Assembly (NCBI GenBank): GCA_963753685.1
Contig: CAVWDE010000019.1
Location: 222,480-286,479 of the forward strand
From: DATAOG01 sp963753685
GTDB taxonomy: Bacteria > Pseudomonadota > Alphaproteobacteria > Geminicoccales > Geminicoccaceae
DNA: 64,000 nt
Direction of reading: 5' to 3'
Shown here piece after piece: positions 53,146 to 63,586 of the stretch. The stretch's first letter is position 1, and each line of letters begins with the position of its first letter. The notes under the pieces were generated by a model that was not told the DNA's origin, did not search any database, and worked only from the letters and a program-made list of their open reading frames with translations. Both the position numbers and the translations under genes were made by a program.

Positions 53146-54524
53146 GCGGCCCGGTCGCCCAGGAGCTCGAGGTAGCGCAGCCACGCGCGCAGGCCCTCGT
53201 CGAGCCGTTGCAGGCGGAAGAATTCGTTCGGCGCGTGGTAGTCCTCGTCCGCCGTCGAGAACGAGAAGAACACCGTCTCCTGACCGAGCAGGCTGCGGAA
53301 GGCGTCGCAGACCGGCAGCGTGGCGCCCATGCGCACGCGCAGCGCCGCGCGGCCGTAGATCTCGCCCAGCACCCGCTCGGCGAGGCGGAGCCCCTTGTGG
53401 TCGTCCGGGATGGCGTAGGCGCGCGCCCCCTTCTCGACCGGCGGTACCTCGAGCCGCACGCCCGGCGGGCAGTGCCGGTGCAGGTGCGCGGCGATGGCGG
53501 CTGCGATCGCCGCCGGGTCCTGGTCCGGCACCAGCCGACAGCTGATCTTGGCGTGCGCGGCCGCCGGGATGACCGTCTTGCCGCCGGCCCCCTGGTAGCC
53601 GCCGAAGAGGCCGTTCAGCTCCAGCGTCGGCCGCAGCCACTGCCGCTCGAGCAGAGCGTAGCCGGCTTCCCCGCCGCCAGGCGCGGCGCCGATCGCGCGG
53701 CAATAATCCGCTTCGTCGAACGGCAGGGCGCGGATCGCGGCGCGAATTTCGGCGTCCGCCTCGCGCACCTCGTCATAGAAGCCAGCGACCGCGACGCGGC
53801 CGCTTTCGTCGTGCAGGCTCGCGACGAGGCGTGCCATCGCGTGCAGGGGGTTGGCGACCGAGCCGCCGTGTCGCCCGGAGTGGAGGTCGCGCCCGGCGCC
53901 GAAGACGCTGAACTCGAGCGCGACCAGCCCCCGGCCGGCCAGGGTCACCGACGGCAGGTCCGCTCGCCACATGGCGCCATCGGCCGAGAGCACCCAGTCG
54001 GCGGCGAGGTCTGCGGCATGGCTCGCGAGGAACGGCGCCAGGCTCGGGCTGCCGCACTCCTCCTCGCCCTCGACCAGGAAGCGGAGGTTCACCGGCAGCT
54101 GGCCCGTGGCGCGCAGGCAGGCCTCGGCCACGGCGATCGGGATCAGGAGCGGCCCCTTGTCGTCGGAGACGCCGCGGCCATAGATCCGGCCGTCGCGCAC
54201 CACGGGCTGGAAGGGCGGGCTGGTCCAGGCGTCGAGCGGGTCGGGCGGCTGCACGTCGTAGTGACCATAGACCAGGAGCGTCGGCGCACCGGGCGCGCCC
54301 AGCCACTGCCCGGTGACCACCGGATGACCCCGGGTGGCGTGCATCCGCACCGCATCGAGGCCGGCCCGGCGCAGGCGTGCCACGACCCATTCGGCGGCGC
54401 GGCGAACCTCGGCGGCGTAGGCGGGGTCGGTGCTGACGCTCGCGATGCCCGCGAAGGCAACGAGATCGTCCAGCACGTCCGCGCGGTGCGCCTCGAGCCA
54501 GGCGGCGGGTGTGGGATCGCTCAC
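53142..54524 (-). CDS. M20-family dipeptidase / amidohydrolase
   Basis: This is a 460-residue cytoplasmic metallopeptidase of the CPG2/dipeptidase group. Metal-site motifs are YGHYDVQP (His88, Asp90), VSDDKGP (Asp121) and EGEEECGSP (Glu152-Glu156). The dimerisation lid domain lies about 195-320. A GTG start at 54524 overlaps the SDR stop as GTGA; the longer ORF into the SDR gene is a shadow. It is the last gene of a four-gene minus-strand operon embedded in a peptide-transporter locus, and would split imported peptide or acyl-amino-acid substrates. Exact substrate unknown. Confidence 0.92.
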   Translation of the reverse strand: MSDPTPAAWLEAHRADVLDDLVAFAGIASVSTDPAYAAEVRRAAEWVVARLRRAGLDAVRMHATRGHPVVTGQWLGAPGAPTLLVYGHYDVQPPDPLDAWTSPPFQPVVRDGRIYGRGVSDDKGPLLIPIAVAEACLRATGQLPVNLRFLVEGEEECGSPSLAPFLASHAADLAADWVLSADGAMWRADLPSVTLAGRGLVALEFSVFGAGRDLHSGRHGGSVANPLHAMARLVASLHDESGRVAVAGFYDEVREADAEIRAAIRALPFDEADYCRAIGAAPGGGEAGYALLERQWLRPTLELNGLFGGYQGAGGKTVIPAAAHAKISCRLVPDQDPAAIAAAIAAHLHRHCPPGVRLEVPPVEKGARAYAIPDDHKGLRLAERVLGEIYGRAALRVRMGATLPVCDAFRSLLGQETVFFSFSTADEDYHAPNEFFRLQRLDEGLRAWLRYLELLGDRAA

Positions 54525-55279
54525 CTGCCGCCATCCACGCTCAGCACCTGGCCGGTGATCCAGCCGGCGAACTCGGAGGCGAGGAACAACACCGCGCAAG
54601 CGATGTCCTGGGCGCTGCCGAGACGCTTCAAAGCGATCGCCTCGATCAGGCGGCGCTGCCCCTCCTCGCCGTAGGCCTCCCACTGCCGCTCCGTGGTCGG
54701 ATTCGAGCGGACGAAGCCGGGCGCTACGCTGTTGACGGTGATGCCGAAGGGCCCGAGCTCGTGCGCGAGCTGGCGGGTGAGGCCGATCTGGCCGGCCTTG
54801 GCCGCGGCGTAGGCCTGGATGCCGGTGAGGCTGACGCCGAGCCCGGCGCCACTCGAGATGTTGACGATGCGCCCGCCGCGAGCCCGCTTCATCGCCGGCG
54901 CCACGGCCTGCGCGCACCAGAAGGTGGCGCCAAGGTTGACGTCGACGATCGCCTGCCAGTCGGCGGGCGTGATCTCCTCGAGCGGGCGCCCGCGCTGGCC
55001 CATGACGCCACCGGCGTCATTGATCAGGACATCGATCCGCCCCGAGGCGGCCTCCGCCTCCTCGACGAACGCCCGCACGGCGTCTCGATCCGTAACGTCG
55101 ACCGTGCGCACCCGCGTCGCAGGTCCGCACAGGCCAGCCGTCTCCGCAAGACCCGCCGCGTTGATGTCGCAGGCCCAGAGCGTCGCCCCGCGTTCGGCGA
55201 AGGCCTGCGCGATGGCGCGGCCGATGCCGTGCCCGGCGCCGGTGACGAGGGCCGTGCGGCCTTCGAACGTGACGTTCAT
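54521..55279 (-). CDS. short-chain dehydrogenase/reductase
   Basis: This is a 252-residue classical SDR. The cofactor motif TGAGHGIG is at 13-20, Asp38 (ACDIN) at the end of the second strand favours NAD, NDAGG (88-92) replaces the usual NNAG, and the catalytic residues are Ser142 or Ser143, Tyr157 and Lys161 (YAAAK). The end GWITGQVLSVDGGR is typical. The ATG at 55279 overlaps the stop of the ketopantoate-reductase-like gene, and its own stop overlaps the M20 start, so translation is coupled. It probably oxidises or reduces an alcohol/ketone intermediate of the same pathway. Confidence 0.92.
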   Translation of the reverse strand: MNVTFEGRTALVTGAGHGIGRAIAQAFAERGATLWACDINAAGLAETAGLCGPATRVRTVDVTDRDAVRAFVEEAEAASGRIDVLINDAGGVMGQRGRPLEEITPADWQAIVDVNLGATFWCAQAVAPAMKRARGGRIVNISSGAGLGVSLTGIQAYAAAKAGQIGLTRQLAHELGPFGITVNSVAPGFVRSNPTTERQWEAYGEEGQRRLIEAIALKRLGSAQDIACAVLFLASEFAGWITGQVLSVDGGR

Positions 55280-56325
55280 GCATCCACCGTCGGCGGTGAG
55301 ACGCCGGGCTCCCTCGCCGCCAGCGCGTCGAGGACGTCCCAGCCCTGGGCGCGCTTTTGCGTCTCGAGATCGCCGATCAGCGCGATCAGGCGGGCGACGA
55401 GGGGCGTCTGCTGGCCGTGCTCGCGCGCGACCCTAGCGATCGGGCCCAGCTGCGCCGCGGCTTCGGTCGGGCGCCGGCGTACCGCGATGTCGCGCCAGAT
55501 GCCGCTGTGGGTCTTGGCCGAGCGGCGGTTGAAGGCGACCAGCGCGTCCAGTGAGCGCGCGGCGACCGCATCGCCTGCCTCCGGCGCGAACGCGCCCGGA
55601 TCGAAGCCGTCGAACGGCTCGAGCCGGATGCCCTCCGCCTTGGCCACCGCCACCACCTCGCGCGCCAGCGCGATGAGGATCGGACGGTGCTCCTGCGAGG
55701 CCAGGACGTCGGCGATCGGTGCGTCGGTCAAGGCGGTCGCGAACAACAGCGCGCCATAGGCGAGCTTGCTCCAGAGGTAGCCGAAGACGTTGGCGCTGAG
55801 GATCGCCCGGTCGTCGAAGTCGCAAAGCAGCGCGTGCAGCCGCGTCGCGCGCGGCGTGATGCTGCCGTCGATCTCGCCGACCACGACCGTGCCGCGCCCG
55901 CCGTAGTGGATCACGCCGGGCTCGATGTAGTCGGCGCCGAAGTTGACAAAGCAGCCGACGGTGCGCGCGGTTCCGACGCGCTCGGCGATCACGAGCTCGT
56001 TGAGCCCGTTCTGCACCGACACCACGCAGCCGTCAGCGTCGAGGTGGGGTGCCAGGCTCGCGGCCGCCGCGGCCGTGTCCTGCGCCTTGACGCAGAGCAG
56101 CACGGTCGTGAGCGGCCCCTCGACCCGATCGGGCGTGAGCGCTGCCGCCGGCACCCTGAACTCCGCGAGCGGCCCTGTGATCCGGCAACCGCGCTCCGCC
56201 AGCGCCGCAACATGCTCCGCGTCGCGGTCGACGAACAGCACCGCGTGGCCGGCGCGGATCAGGTGCGCGCCGATCGTACCGCCGATGGCGCCCGCACCCC
56301 AGACGACGACCGGCTCCGCACTCAC
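55276..56325 (-). CDS. ketopantoate reductase-like (PanE/ApbA family) dehydrogenase
   Basis: This is a 349-residue NADPH-dependent 2-oxoacid reductase-like protein. The Rossmann motif is VVVWGAGAIGGTIGAHLIRA (6-25). LLCVKAQDT, SVQNGLNELV and a C-terminal domain with FGYLWSKLAYGALLFATAL (the conserved Lys in the W/SKL motif) follow. The GTG start at 56325 overlaps the creatininase gene as GTGA. In this operon, away from pantothenate genes, a role in reducing another 2-oxoacid or oxidising a 2-hydroxy acid is more likely than vitamin B5 synthesis (inference). Confidence 0.88.
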   Translation of the reverse strand: MSAEPVVVWGAGAIGGTIGAHLIRAGHAVLFVDRDAEHVAALAERGCRITGPLAEFRVPAAALTPDRVEGPLTTVLLCVKAQDTAAAAASLAPHLDADGCVVSVQNGLNELVIAERVGTARTVGCFVNFGADYIEPGVIHYGGRGTVVVGEIDGSITPRATRLHALLCDFDDRAILSANVFGYLWSKLAYGALLFATALTDAPIADVLASQEHRPILIALAREVVAVAKAEGIRLEPFDGFDPGAFAPEAGDAVAARSLDALVAFNRRSAKTHSGIWRDIAVRRRPTEAAAQLGPIARVAREHGQQTPLVARLIALIGDLETQKRAQGWDVLDALAAREPGVSPPTVDA

Positions 56326-57023
56326 GTCCAGCCCTGCTCCAGGAGCTCCCGCGTCTCGGCGACCGCGACCTGCCAGAGCGCCAGCACCTCCTCGTCCGGC
56401 CGCTCGTACAGACCGCCGAAGTTGCCGTCGCCCAGGTAGCGCCGCACGCCGTCCGGATCCATCAGCCGCATGCGCTCGATGTCGATCATCGTCTTCTGCT
56501 CGCGCGGCATGGCAACGCCCGCGAGCCGCGTCCAGGGGAAGTTCTCCATCCAGGACGCGTGCGAGGCGACGGGGTCGATCTCCTGCACCTTGGCCCAGGT
56601 CTTTGGCGCATTGAACCAGTTGTGGAAGCGTACCTGCACGCCCGGGCGGCGGCCCATCCACTCGATTCCCTGCGACTGCGCCGGCTGGTTGCCGCCATGC
56701 CCGTTGACGATCAGGATGCGCCGGAAGCCGCTACCGGCAAGCCCCTCCAGGAGGTCGTCGACGACCCGCAGGTAGGTCTCGACGCGCAGGCTGAGGGTCC
56801 CGGGGTAGGCGCGAAAATAGGGCGTGATGCCATAGTTGAGCGGCGGGAAGACCGGCACGCCGAGCGGCTCGGCCGCCTCGCTCGCCACCCGCTCGGAAAG
56901 GATGCAGTCGACGCAGAGGCTGAGACGTGCGTGCTGCTCGGTGCTGCCGAGCGGCAGCACGGCGCGATCGTCGCGGCGCAGATACTCTTCCACCTGCATC
57001 CAGTTCATGTCACGGATCTGCAA
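56322..57023 (-). CDS. creatininase-family amidohydrolase
   Basis: This 233-residue metal-dependent hydrolase is of the creatininase/FAPy-deformylase fold. Metal ligands visible are Glu29 and His31 (GSTEQHA), Asp39 (CVDCI) and His109 (NGHGGNQPAQ). TTG 57023 (MQIRDMNWMQVEEYL) is chosen as start: GGAGG lies about 9 bp upstream and family proteins begin xIRDMxWMQV. ATG 57008 would leave the ribosome site 24 bp away. It is the first gene of the minus-strand operon, divergent from the OppD-like gene with about 165 bp between. It probably opens a cyclic amide or cleaves a formamide-type bond in the imported substrate. Confidence 0.88.
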   Translation of the reverse strand: MQIRDMNWMQVEEYLRRDDRAVLPLGSTEQHARLSLCVDCILSERVASEAAEPLGVPVFPPLNYGITPYFRAYPGTLSLRVETYLRVVDDLLEGLAGSGFRRILIVNGHGGNQPAQSQGIEWMGRRPGVQVRFHNWFNAPKTWAKVQEIDPVASHASWMENFPWTRLAGVAMPREQKTMIDIERMRLMDPDGVRRYLGDGNFGGLYERPDEEVLALWQVAVAETRELLEQGWT

Positions 57024-57188
57024 ACCGGAAGCCCTCCCTCCGGCGCCGCATCGGGCGACGCACGCCATGGCAAGATCGTTGCACCGAGCTATAACATTGG
57101 CGCTGCCGGGTGCCGAGAGCAAACACGGCCGTACCCGCGGCCGCCATGGCGGCCCATGGCCCCCGGACGCCCTGCCTAAGGAGCGCGG

Positions 57189-58207
57189 ATGGACGCACGA
57201 CGCCTTTTGGAAGTGCGCGATCTTGCGGTGCACTTTACGAGCGAGGATGGCGTCGTGCGTGCGGTCGATGGCATCTCCTTCGACATCGACCAGGGCGAGG
57301 TCCTGGCGGTGGTCGGCGAATCGGGCTCCGGCAAGTCGGTCACCAGCCTTGCCATCATGCGCCTCGTCGCGAGGCCCGCGGGGCGGATCGTGAGCGGCAG
57401 CGTGCGACTGCGCACCAAGGACGGGACGGTGCGCGACCTCGTTGGCCTGCCTGAGGCCGAGATGCGGCGCGTGCGCGGCAACGACGTCGCGATGATCTTC
57501 CAGGAGCCGATGACCTCGCTCAACCCGGTCTTCACGGTCGGCAATCAGGTGATCGAGGCGATCACCCTGCATCAGGGCCGCTCCGGGCGCGAGGCGATGG
57601 AGCTCGCGGTCGAGACGCTGGCCCGCCTCGGCATCCCCGAGCCGCGCCGGCGCCTGCACGATTACCCGCACCAGCTGTCCGGCGGCATGCGCCAGCGCAT
57701 CATGATCGCCATGGCGCTGTCCTGCGGCCCGGCGCTGCTGATCGCCGACGAGCCGACGACCGCGCTCGACGTCACGATCCAGGCGCAGATCCTGGCCCTG
57801 ATCAAGGACCTGCAGCGCGAGCTCGGCATGTCGGTGCTGTTCATCACGCACGACCTCGGCGTCGTCGCCGAGATCGCCGACCGGGTGGTCGTGATGTACG
57901 CGGGCGCCGCCGTGGAGACGGCGCCCGTGGACGCGATCTTCGCGACGCCCCGCATGCCCTACACCGTGGCGCTCCTGGGCTCGATCCCGCGCCTCGATCG
58001 CGCCCGTGAGGGCGAGCAGCGGCTCGAGACGGTGCCCGGCAACGTGCCGAGCCCGCTGCGCCTGCCGGCGGGCTGCCGCTTCCATCCACGCTGCCGCCAC
58101 TTCGCGCCGGGCCTCTGCGATGCCGGGCTGCCGGCGCTGGAACCCTGCGGCCACCAGCACCGGGTGCGCTGCCGGCGCTGGCGCGAGATCGCCGCGGAAA
58201 CCGCCTG

Positions 58208-58208
<1 letters not shown>
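57189..58208 (+). CDS. ABC transporter ATPase, DppD/OppD type
   Basis: This is a 339-residue nucleotide-binding protein. Walker A GESGSGKS is at 43-50, the Q loop at MIFQEPMTSLNP, the signature at LSGGMRQRIMIAMAL, Walker B at LLIADEPTTALD and the H loop at ITHDLG. The C-terminal oligopeptide-transporter extension has the paired cysteines (GCRFHPRCRHFAPGLC) that bind an Fe-S cluster in related Dpp proteins. AAGGAG lies 6 bp before ATG 57189. Its stop overlaps the next ATPase as TGATG. Together with the binding protein and permeases 4-8 kb upstream it completes one importer. Confidence 0.94.
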
Positions 58209-59200
<992 letters not shown>

Positions 59201-59358
59201 CAGCAAGCGCAATAGTCGCGAGAGGCGGTCAGTAAGCAGAGGTGGCCCGGCCGAGGCCAATCCACACCGGTAGCGTGAAATACGATCTCCGAATGATCAA
59301 TAGCAGGCCGTCGAACCCGGCCGCTCCCTAGCCGATATGCGACAGCCGATATGCGCCG

Positions 59359-60339
59359 TCACCAACTGATATTACTCGACGTCGGATGCCAGGCGGTTGG
59401 ACGCGTCACCTCGAGGCTGACCCAGGCTTCAGCCTTTTCCGCGGGGCGCAACGAGAGATGCGGTGCGCCGCGGCGATGCGTGTCCAGCAGGCCGTTTCCA
59501 GGCCAGGTCGTGTTCGGCTCGATGCCGATCAGATGCGCCCTGCCGCCCCACGGTGCATCCTGGGTCGCGCCGAGCTCGCACCAGAGCCAGGCATACGGGA
59601 AGACCGAACCGTCCCACGACAAGATCGCCGCGATCGTATTGTCCAGACGGCGGATCCAGGCGGACGGGCTTTCGAAATCTGTAAGATAGCCCATGGCCGC
59701 CATCGGAGCACGTGGGCGGCTGAGATTGTAACGCCCGGCCTTACCCGGGACATTCGGCCAGTCTCCCGTCCCTCCCGGTCGCAGGGGATTGAGGGGCAGA
59801 TCGAAACGATCATCGACCAAGACGCGGCGTGCGCTCGTGCCGATCACGAAGGGACCGTCGAGCAGGTCGGAGCCGAAGGTGGGATGATGCCCCCACATGA
59901 CAGAGATGGTGCTGTCTCCGCGCATTGTGACCCGCTCCCGTATGGTGAGTGCCTCGCCTTCGACGGTGAGTTCCCGTTCCATCTCGACCGGCGCCGTGGC
60001 GAAGCGCCGGTGCAGGCGCAGGCGTCCCGCAGCCTGCTCGGCGTCCCAAGGCGCCAGAGAGGCCTCGCCATGGAAGCCGTGGAACACGCCGTCGAACGTG
60101 CAGGCATCGCCGCCATTTGGAAACAGGATCGGCCAGCCGCCGGAGTAGTACCGCAGCCAGGCATTCTCATTGGGCGCGGCATGGGTTGCCGCCGGCCCGG
60201 GTCTCGGCGTCCAAGGCACCGTGCCGAGCACCGAAGCACCGGTCGGCTTGTGCACGATGGAGGTGATCGTGCCGCCGATGACCGTATCCACGACGACGCG
60301 GAGCGCGTCGCTCTCGAGGATGATCTGTCCGGCGGTCAC
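59359..60339 (-). CDS. aldose 1-epimerase-like protein (galactose mutarotase fold)
   Basis: This is a 326-residue beta-sandwich protein. Candidate catalytic residues are the His pair in VMWGHHPTFGSD and the Glu in LIGIEPNTTWPG, matching the His/Glu pattern of the mutarotase superfamily. GGWPILFPNGGDACTF near 68-83 is typical of related uncharacterised epimerases. The GTG start at 60339 overlaps the preceding permease stop as GTGA, so it is the last gene of the sugar-transport operon visible here. It would balance anomers of the imported sugar; which sugar is unknown. Confidence 0.85.
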   Translation of the reverse strand: MTAGQIILESDALRVVVDTVIGGTITSIVHKPTGASVLGTVPWTPRPGPAATHAAPNENAWLRYYSGGWPILFPNGGDACTFDGVFHGFHGEASLAPWDAEQAAGRLRLHRRFATAPVEMERELTVEGEALTIRERVTMRGDSTISVMWGHHPTFGSDLLDGPFVIGTSARRVLVDDRFDLPLNPLRPGGTGDWPNVPGKAGRYNLSRPRAPMAAMGYLTDFESPSAWIRRLDNTIAAILSWDGSVFPYAWLWCELGATQDAPWGGRAHLIGIEPNTTWPGNGLLDTHRRGAPHLSLRPAEKAEAWVSLEVTRPTAWHPTSSNISW

Positions 60340-61202
60340 TTCACGGCGCCCGCCATCAGTCCGCGGATGAAGTATTTCTGGAAGGCGATGTAGAGGATCA
60401 GCATCGGCGCCGTCGCGATCAGCATGCCGGCCATCACCAGTGGAATCTGAGCCTCGTAGCGGCCCTGGAACACGCTGATCCCCGCCATCAGCGTCCGCTT
60501 CGCGTCATCCTGCAGGAAGAGCACCGCAATCAGCAGGTCGTTCCAGACGTAGAGCGCGTTCACCACGACCAGGGTCAGCAGCGCAGGCAGCGACAGCGGC
60601 AGGACGATCCGCCAGAGGATCAGGAAGTCGCCCGCGCCATCGATCCGCGCCGCCTCGAACAGCTCCTTCGGCAGCGTGCGGAAGAAGGTGGTCAGCAGGT
60701 AGACCGAGAACGGCGTCACCAGGCCAGCATAGATCAGGATGGCGCCCTGATACGTGCTGATCAGATCGAGCCGGGTGTAGAGCACGAAGAGCGGCACGAT
60801 CATGACCACCGGCGGGATCGCCATCAGCGCCACCGAGAGGGAGAACAGGAGCTGACGGCCGGGGAACTGCATGCGCGCGATGGCGTAGGAGCCGAGGCAG
60901 GAGACCGCCGTGCTCAGCAGCACCGATCCGCCGGCCAGAATCGCGCTGTTGCCCATCCAGGCGAAGAACGGACTGTCGAACAGCACGAGATCGAAGTGGT
61001 CGAAGACGAGCGCGTGCGGCAAACCGATCTTGTTGAAGGTGTACTCGTCGTCGCTCTTCAACGCCGTCATCACCATGAAGATGGTCGGCACCAGGGCGAT
61101 GAAGACGGCGAGCAGCAGCACGCCGTGCTTCAACAACAGGTCGGGCTTGAGCGGCGCCTCCTTGGGCACGACGAGAACGGCGGCGTCGGAGACCTGCGCC
61201 AT
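60336..61202 (-). CDS. sugar ABC transporter permease, MalG/UgpE type
   Basis: This is a 288-residue permease with six helices. It starts at ATG 61202 (MAQVSDAAVLVVPKEAPL), 2 bp after the stop of the first permease, with GAGGAGG about 10 bp upstream in that gene. The EAA loop reads LFEAARIDGAGDFLILWRIV followed by LPLSLPALL; the end QKYFIRGLMAGAVK is typical of the MalG group. The longer ORF to 61631 lies antisense-like within the upstream gene and is a shadow. Confidence 0.93.
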   Translation of the reverse strand: MAQVSDAAVLVVPKEAPLKPDLLLKHGVLLLAVFIALVPTIFMVMTALKSDDEYTFNKIGLPHALVFDHFDLVLFDSPFFAWMGNSAILAGGSVLLSTAVSCLGSYAIARMQFPGRQLLFSLSVALMAIPPVVMIVPLFVLYTRLDLISTYQGAILIYAGLVTPFSVYLLTTFFRTLPKELFEAARIDGAGDFLILWRIVLPLSLPALLTLVVVNALYVWNDLLIAVLFLQDDAKRTLMAGISVFQGRYEAQIPLVMAGMLIATAPMLILYIAFQKYFIRGLMAGAVK

Positions 61203-61204
61203 GG

Positions 61205-62086
61205 TCAGGCGACCTCCTCCTCGTTGGCGCGGCGGCGGACCGCGAAGAGCGGCACGATCAGCAGCAGCGAGACCAGGAACAGCAGGACCGAAACCGCCGC
61301 GGCGATGCCGGGCAGGCTCTGCCGCACGATCGCGCTGAAGATGTAGAGCTCGATCACCATGGTCGATGTTCCCGGCCCGCCGCGTCCGCCACCCATGATA
61401 TAGACGTAGGAGAAGACCGAGGACAGGATGGTGATCACGCTGACGACGATGTAGAACTCGATCACCACCTTCATCTGCGGCAGGATCACGTAGCGCACGC
61501 GCTGCCACCAATTGGCGCCGTCGAGGCGCGCCGCCTCGATCAGGCTTTCGTCGAGATTGAGCAGGCGCGCCAGGAACAGGATGATGCCGAGGGCGGATTC
61601 GCGCCAGATGATCAGCAGCATCACGGTCCACAGCGCGTAATCGGAGGAGCCGATCCAGTCCAGCGCCAGGAAGTCGGCGCCGATCCAGCGCAACGCCTCG
61701 TTCACCGGCCCGTTGAACTGGAACATCTTCTTCATGATGACGGCGATGATCGGAATCGCCAGGATGTAGGGTACGAAGATCAGGACGCGGTAGAATTTCC
61801 AGCCCTTCAGCCGGTCATAGAGCAGGATCGAGACCAGCAGAGACCAGCCGACCATGATCGGGATCGCGATCAGCAGTTGCAGGTTGTGCCGGACGCATTC
61901 CCAAAACAAGTCCTGGGAGAAGATGAGCTGGTAGTTCCGGAAGCCGATCCAGGGCCCATCGATACCGCGGATCTGCTTCATGCTGAACTCGAAGATCTGG
62001 ACCAGCGGATAGCCGAAGACGAACAGCAGCAGCGCCACCAAGGGCGCCACGTAGAGATAGGGCTTCAAGCGCGAGGCCTGGTCCAT
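61205..62086 (-). CDS. sugar ABC transporter permease, MalF/UgpA type
   Basis: This is a 293-residue permease with six helices (first PYLYVAPLVALLLFVFGYPL). The EAA loop is ESLIEAARLDGANWWQRVRY, then VILPQMK. GFRNYQLIFSQDLFW near 48-62 is a common feature of carbohydrate permeases. It lies between the binding protein (105 bp upstream) and the second permease. No ATPase gene of the UgpC/MalK type is seen in the window; it may lie beyond base 64000 or elsewhere. Confidence 0.93.
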   Translation of the reverse strand: MDQASRLKPYLYVAPLVALLLFVFGYPLVQIFEFSMKQIRGIDGPWIGFRNYQLIFSQDLFWECVRHNLQLLIAIPIMVGWSLLVSILLYDRLKGWKFYRVLIFVPYILAIPIIAVIMKKMFQFNGPVNEALRWIGADFLALDWIGSSDYALWTVMLLIIWRESALGIILFLARLLNLDESLIEAARLDGANWWQRVRYVILPQMKVVIEFYIVVSVITILSSVFSYVYIMGGGRGGPGTSTMVIELYIFSAIVRQSLPGIAAAVSVLLFLVSLLLIVPLFAVRRRANEEEVA

Positions 62087-62191
62087 CGGGGAATTTGGTT
62101 CAAGCTTGCGGCCGGACGCAAGCCCGAGCGTGGTCGAAGGGTGCGCCGCGGGCCGGGCGCGTCGGCGCCCGGGCCGCGGATGGCGCGGGGA

Positions 62192-63535
62192 TCAGCCGAG
62201 ATCCTTCGCCCACTTCTTGTAGTTCTCGACCATGTCGGGGTTGAAGTCCCGCCACTCCTTGGTGACCTTGGCGGCCAAGGCGCCGGCTTGCGCGCCGGTC
62301 ATCTTGCCGGCCACCACCTGCTGGGCGGTCGGCAGCAGCGCCTGCTCATAGAACTGGCCGGGCACCACGTTGGAGAGATAGGGGATGTTGTCGCCCTGCC
62401 CCCAACGCTTCCACAGATCGACCACCACGGGGTCGGTGATGACCGAGGTGTCGAAGTTGACGTTGGAGGGCAGCCAGCCGGTCTTGTCGTGCAGCGCCTG
62501 CAGCCGCTCCGGCGACTGCAGATACTCCAGGAAGGCTGCGGCCGCCTTCGGATCCTTGCAGTCCTTGGCAATGCCGAGGCCCTGGGTATCGAAGATCGGC
62601 TTGCCGGCGAGCTTGCTCTTGCCGAACGTCGGCATGACCATCGGCGCGATCCGGCCCTTGGTGGTCTCGCTGTCCTTCGGCATGCGCGCGCCGATCGACT
62701 CGCCCATCGCCACCTTGCCGGCCACCGTCAGGTCGATGCCCGGATAGAGCTCGGTCGAGGACATTTCCGGGTTGAGGAAGTCGTGCTTTTTCAGCTCCTC
62801 GAGCCGCGCCCACGGCTCATAGTATTTCGGATCCTCGAAGGACAGCTCGCCGGTGAAGAGCTGGACCGCCTGACCCGGCGTGTCCACGATCTGCGACATG
62901 GCATGGCCCCAGTACCACTCACCCCAATAGCCGTCCTGGATGCCGCCGCCGACCGGCGAGATGCCGGCCGATTTCAGCTTGCCGCAGGCGGCGAGGAAGT
63001 CGTCCCAGGTCTCCGGCGCCTTGTCGGGATCGAGCTTCGCCTTCTCGAAGCAGTCCTTGTTGTAGATCCAGATCATCGGCAGCGGATACCAGCCCACACG
63101 ATAGATGTGGCCGTCGAAATGGCTGAGCAGGGTCGGCTGCGAGGCCTTGATCACATCGTCCTTGACCAGCCCGTCCAGCGGCATCACGTAGCCGAGCCAG
63201 ACGCTCTCCATGTGATAGATGCCGTTCCAGAAATACTGGATGTCGGGCGCCTTGCCGGCGGCGGCGGCGGTCTGGAACTGCGAGATGACGACCGCAGTGT
63301 CCTGCAGCATCGGTTTGACCGTCGCCGCGGTGTAGTTCTTGACCGAATCGTCGACGAAGGCCTGCAGGCCGGGAAGCTCCTGCTCGCCCCACCACCACAT
63401 GACGAGGTCCTCCGCCGCCCGGGCGCGCCAGGCGGGGAAGGCGCTGCCGGCCAGAGCGCCGGCACCCAATGCGGCCGTGGCCTGGAGCATCCGGCGGCGT
63501 GAGATTTCAGTCGATCGGTTGCGTTTGCTTGTCAT
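62192..63535 (-). CDS. sugar ABC transporter substrate-binding protein, Tat-exported
   Basis: This is a 447-residue family 1 extracellular binding protein. The N-terminus SRRRMLQATAALGAGALAG is a Tat-type signal. The mature part has DLVMWWWGEQELPGLQAFVD, DIQYFWNGIYHMESV, PMIWIYNKDCFEKAKLDPDK and KVAMGESIGARMP, all typical of carbohydrate binders. The aromatic-rich N-terminal lobe suits sugar stacking. It precedes the two permeases; a partial SDR gene lies 51 bp upstream on the same strand. Confidence 0.93.
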   Translation of the reverse strand: MTSKRNRSTEISRRRMLQATAALGAGALAGSAFPAWRARAAEDLVMWWWGEQELPGLQAFVDDSVKNYTAATVKPMLQDTAVVISQFQTAAAAGKAPDIQYFWNGIYHMESVWLGYVMPLDGLVKDDVIKASQPTLLSHFDGHIYRVGWYPLPMIWIYNKDCFEKAKLDPDKAPETWDDFLAACGKLKSAGISPVGGGIQDGYWGEWYWGHAMSQIVDTPGQAVQLFTGELSFEDPKYYEPWARLEELKKHDFLNPEMSSTELYPGIDLTVAGKVAMGESIGARMPKDSETTKGRIAPMVMPTFGKSKLAGKPIFDTQGLGIAKDCKDPKAAAAFLEYLQSPERLQALHDKTGWLPSNVNFDTSVITDPVVVDLWKRWGQGDNIPYLSNVVPGQFYEQALLPTAQQVVAGKMTGAQAGALAAKVTKEWRDFNPDMVENYKKWAKDLG

Positions 63536-63586
63536 GGTTGCTGCCTCCCTCTCTCCTGCGGTTGTCGTTTTTGGTCCCTGCCGATC

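Noticed and set aside
53040..55759. Long plus-strand ORFs opposite the M20/SDR operon
   Set aside because: Shadows of genes with overlapping starts and stops and intact catalytic motifs on the minus strand.
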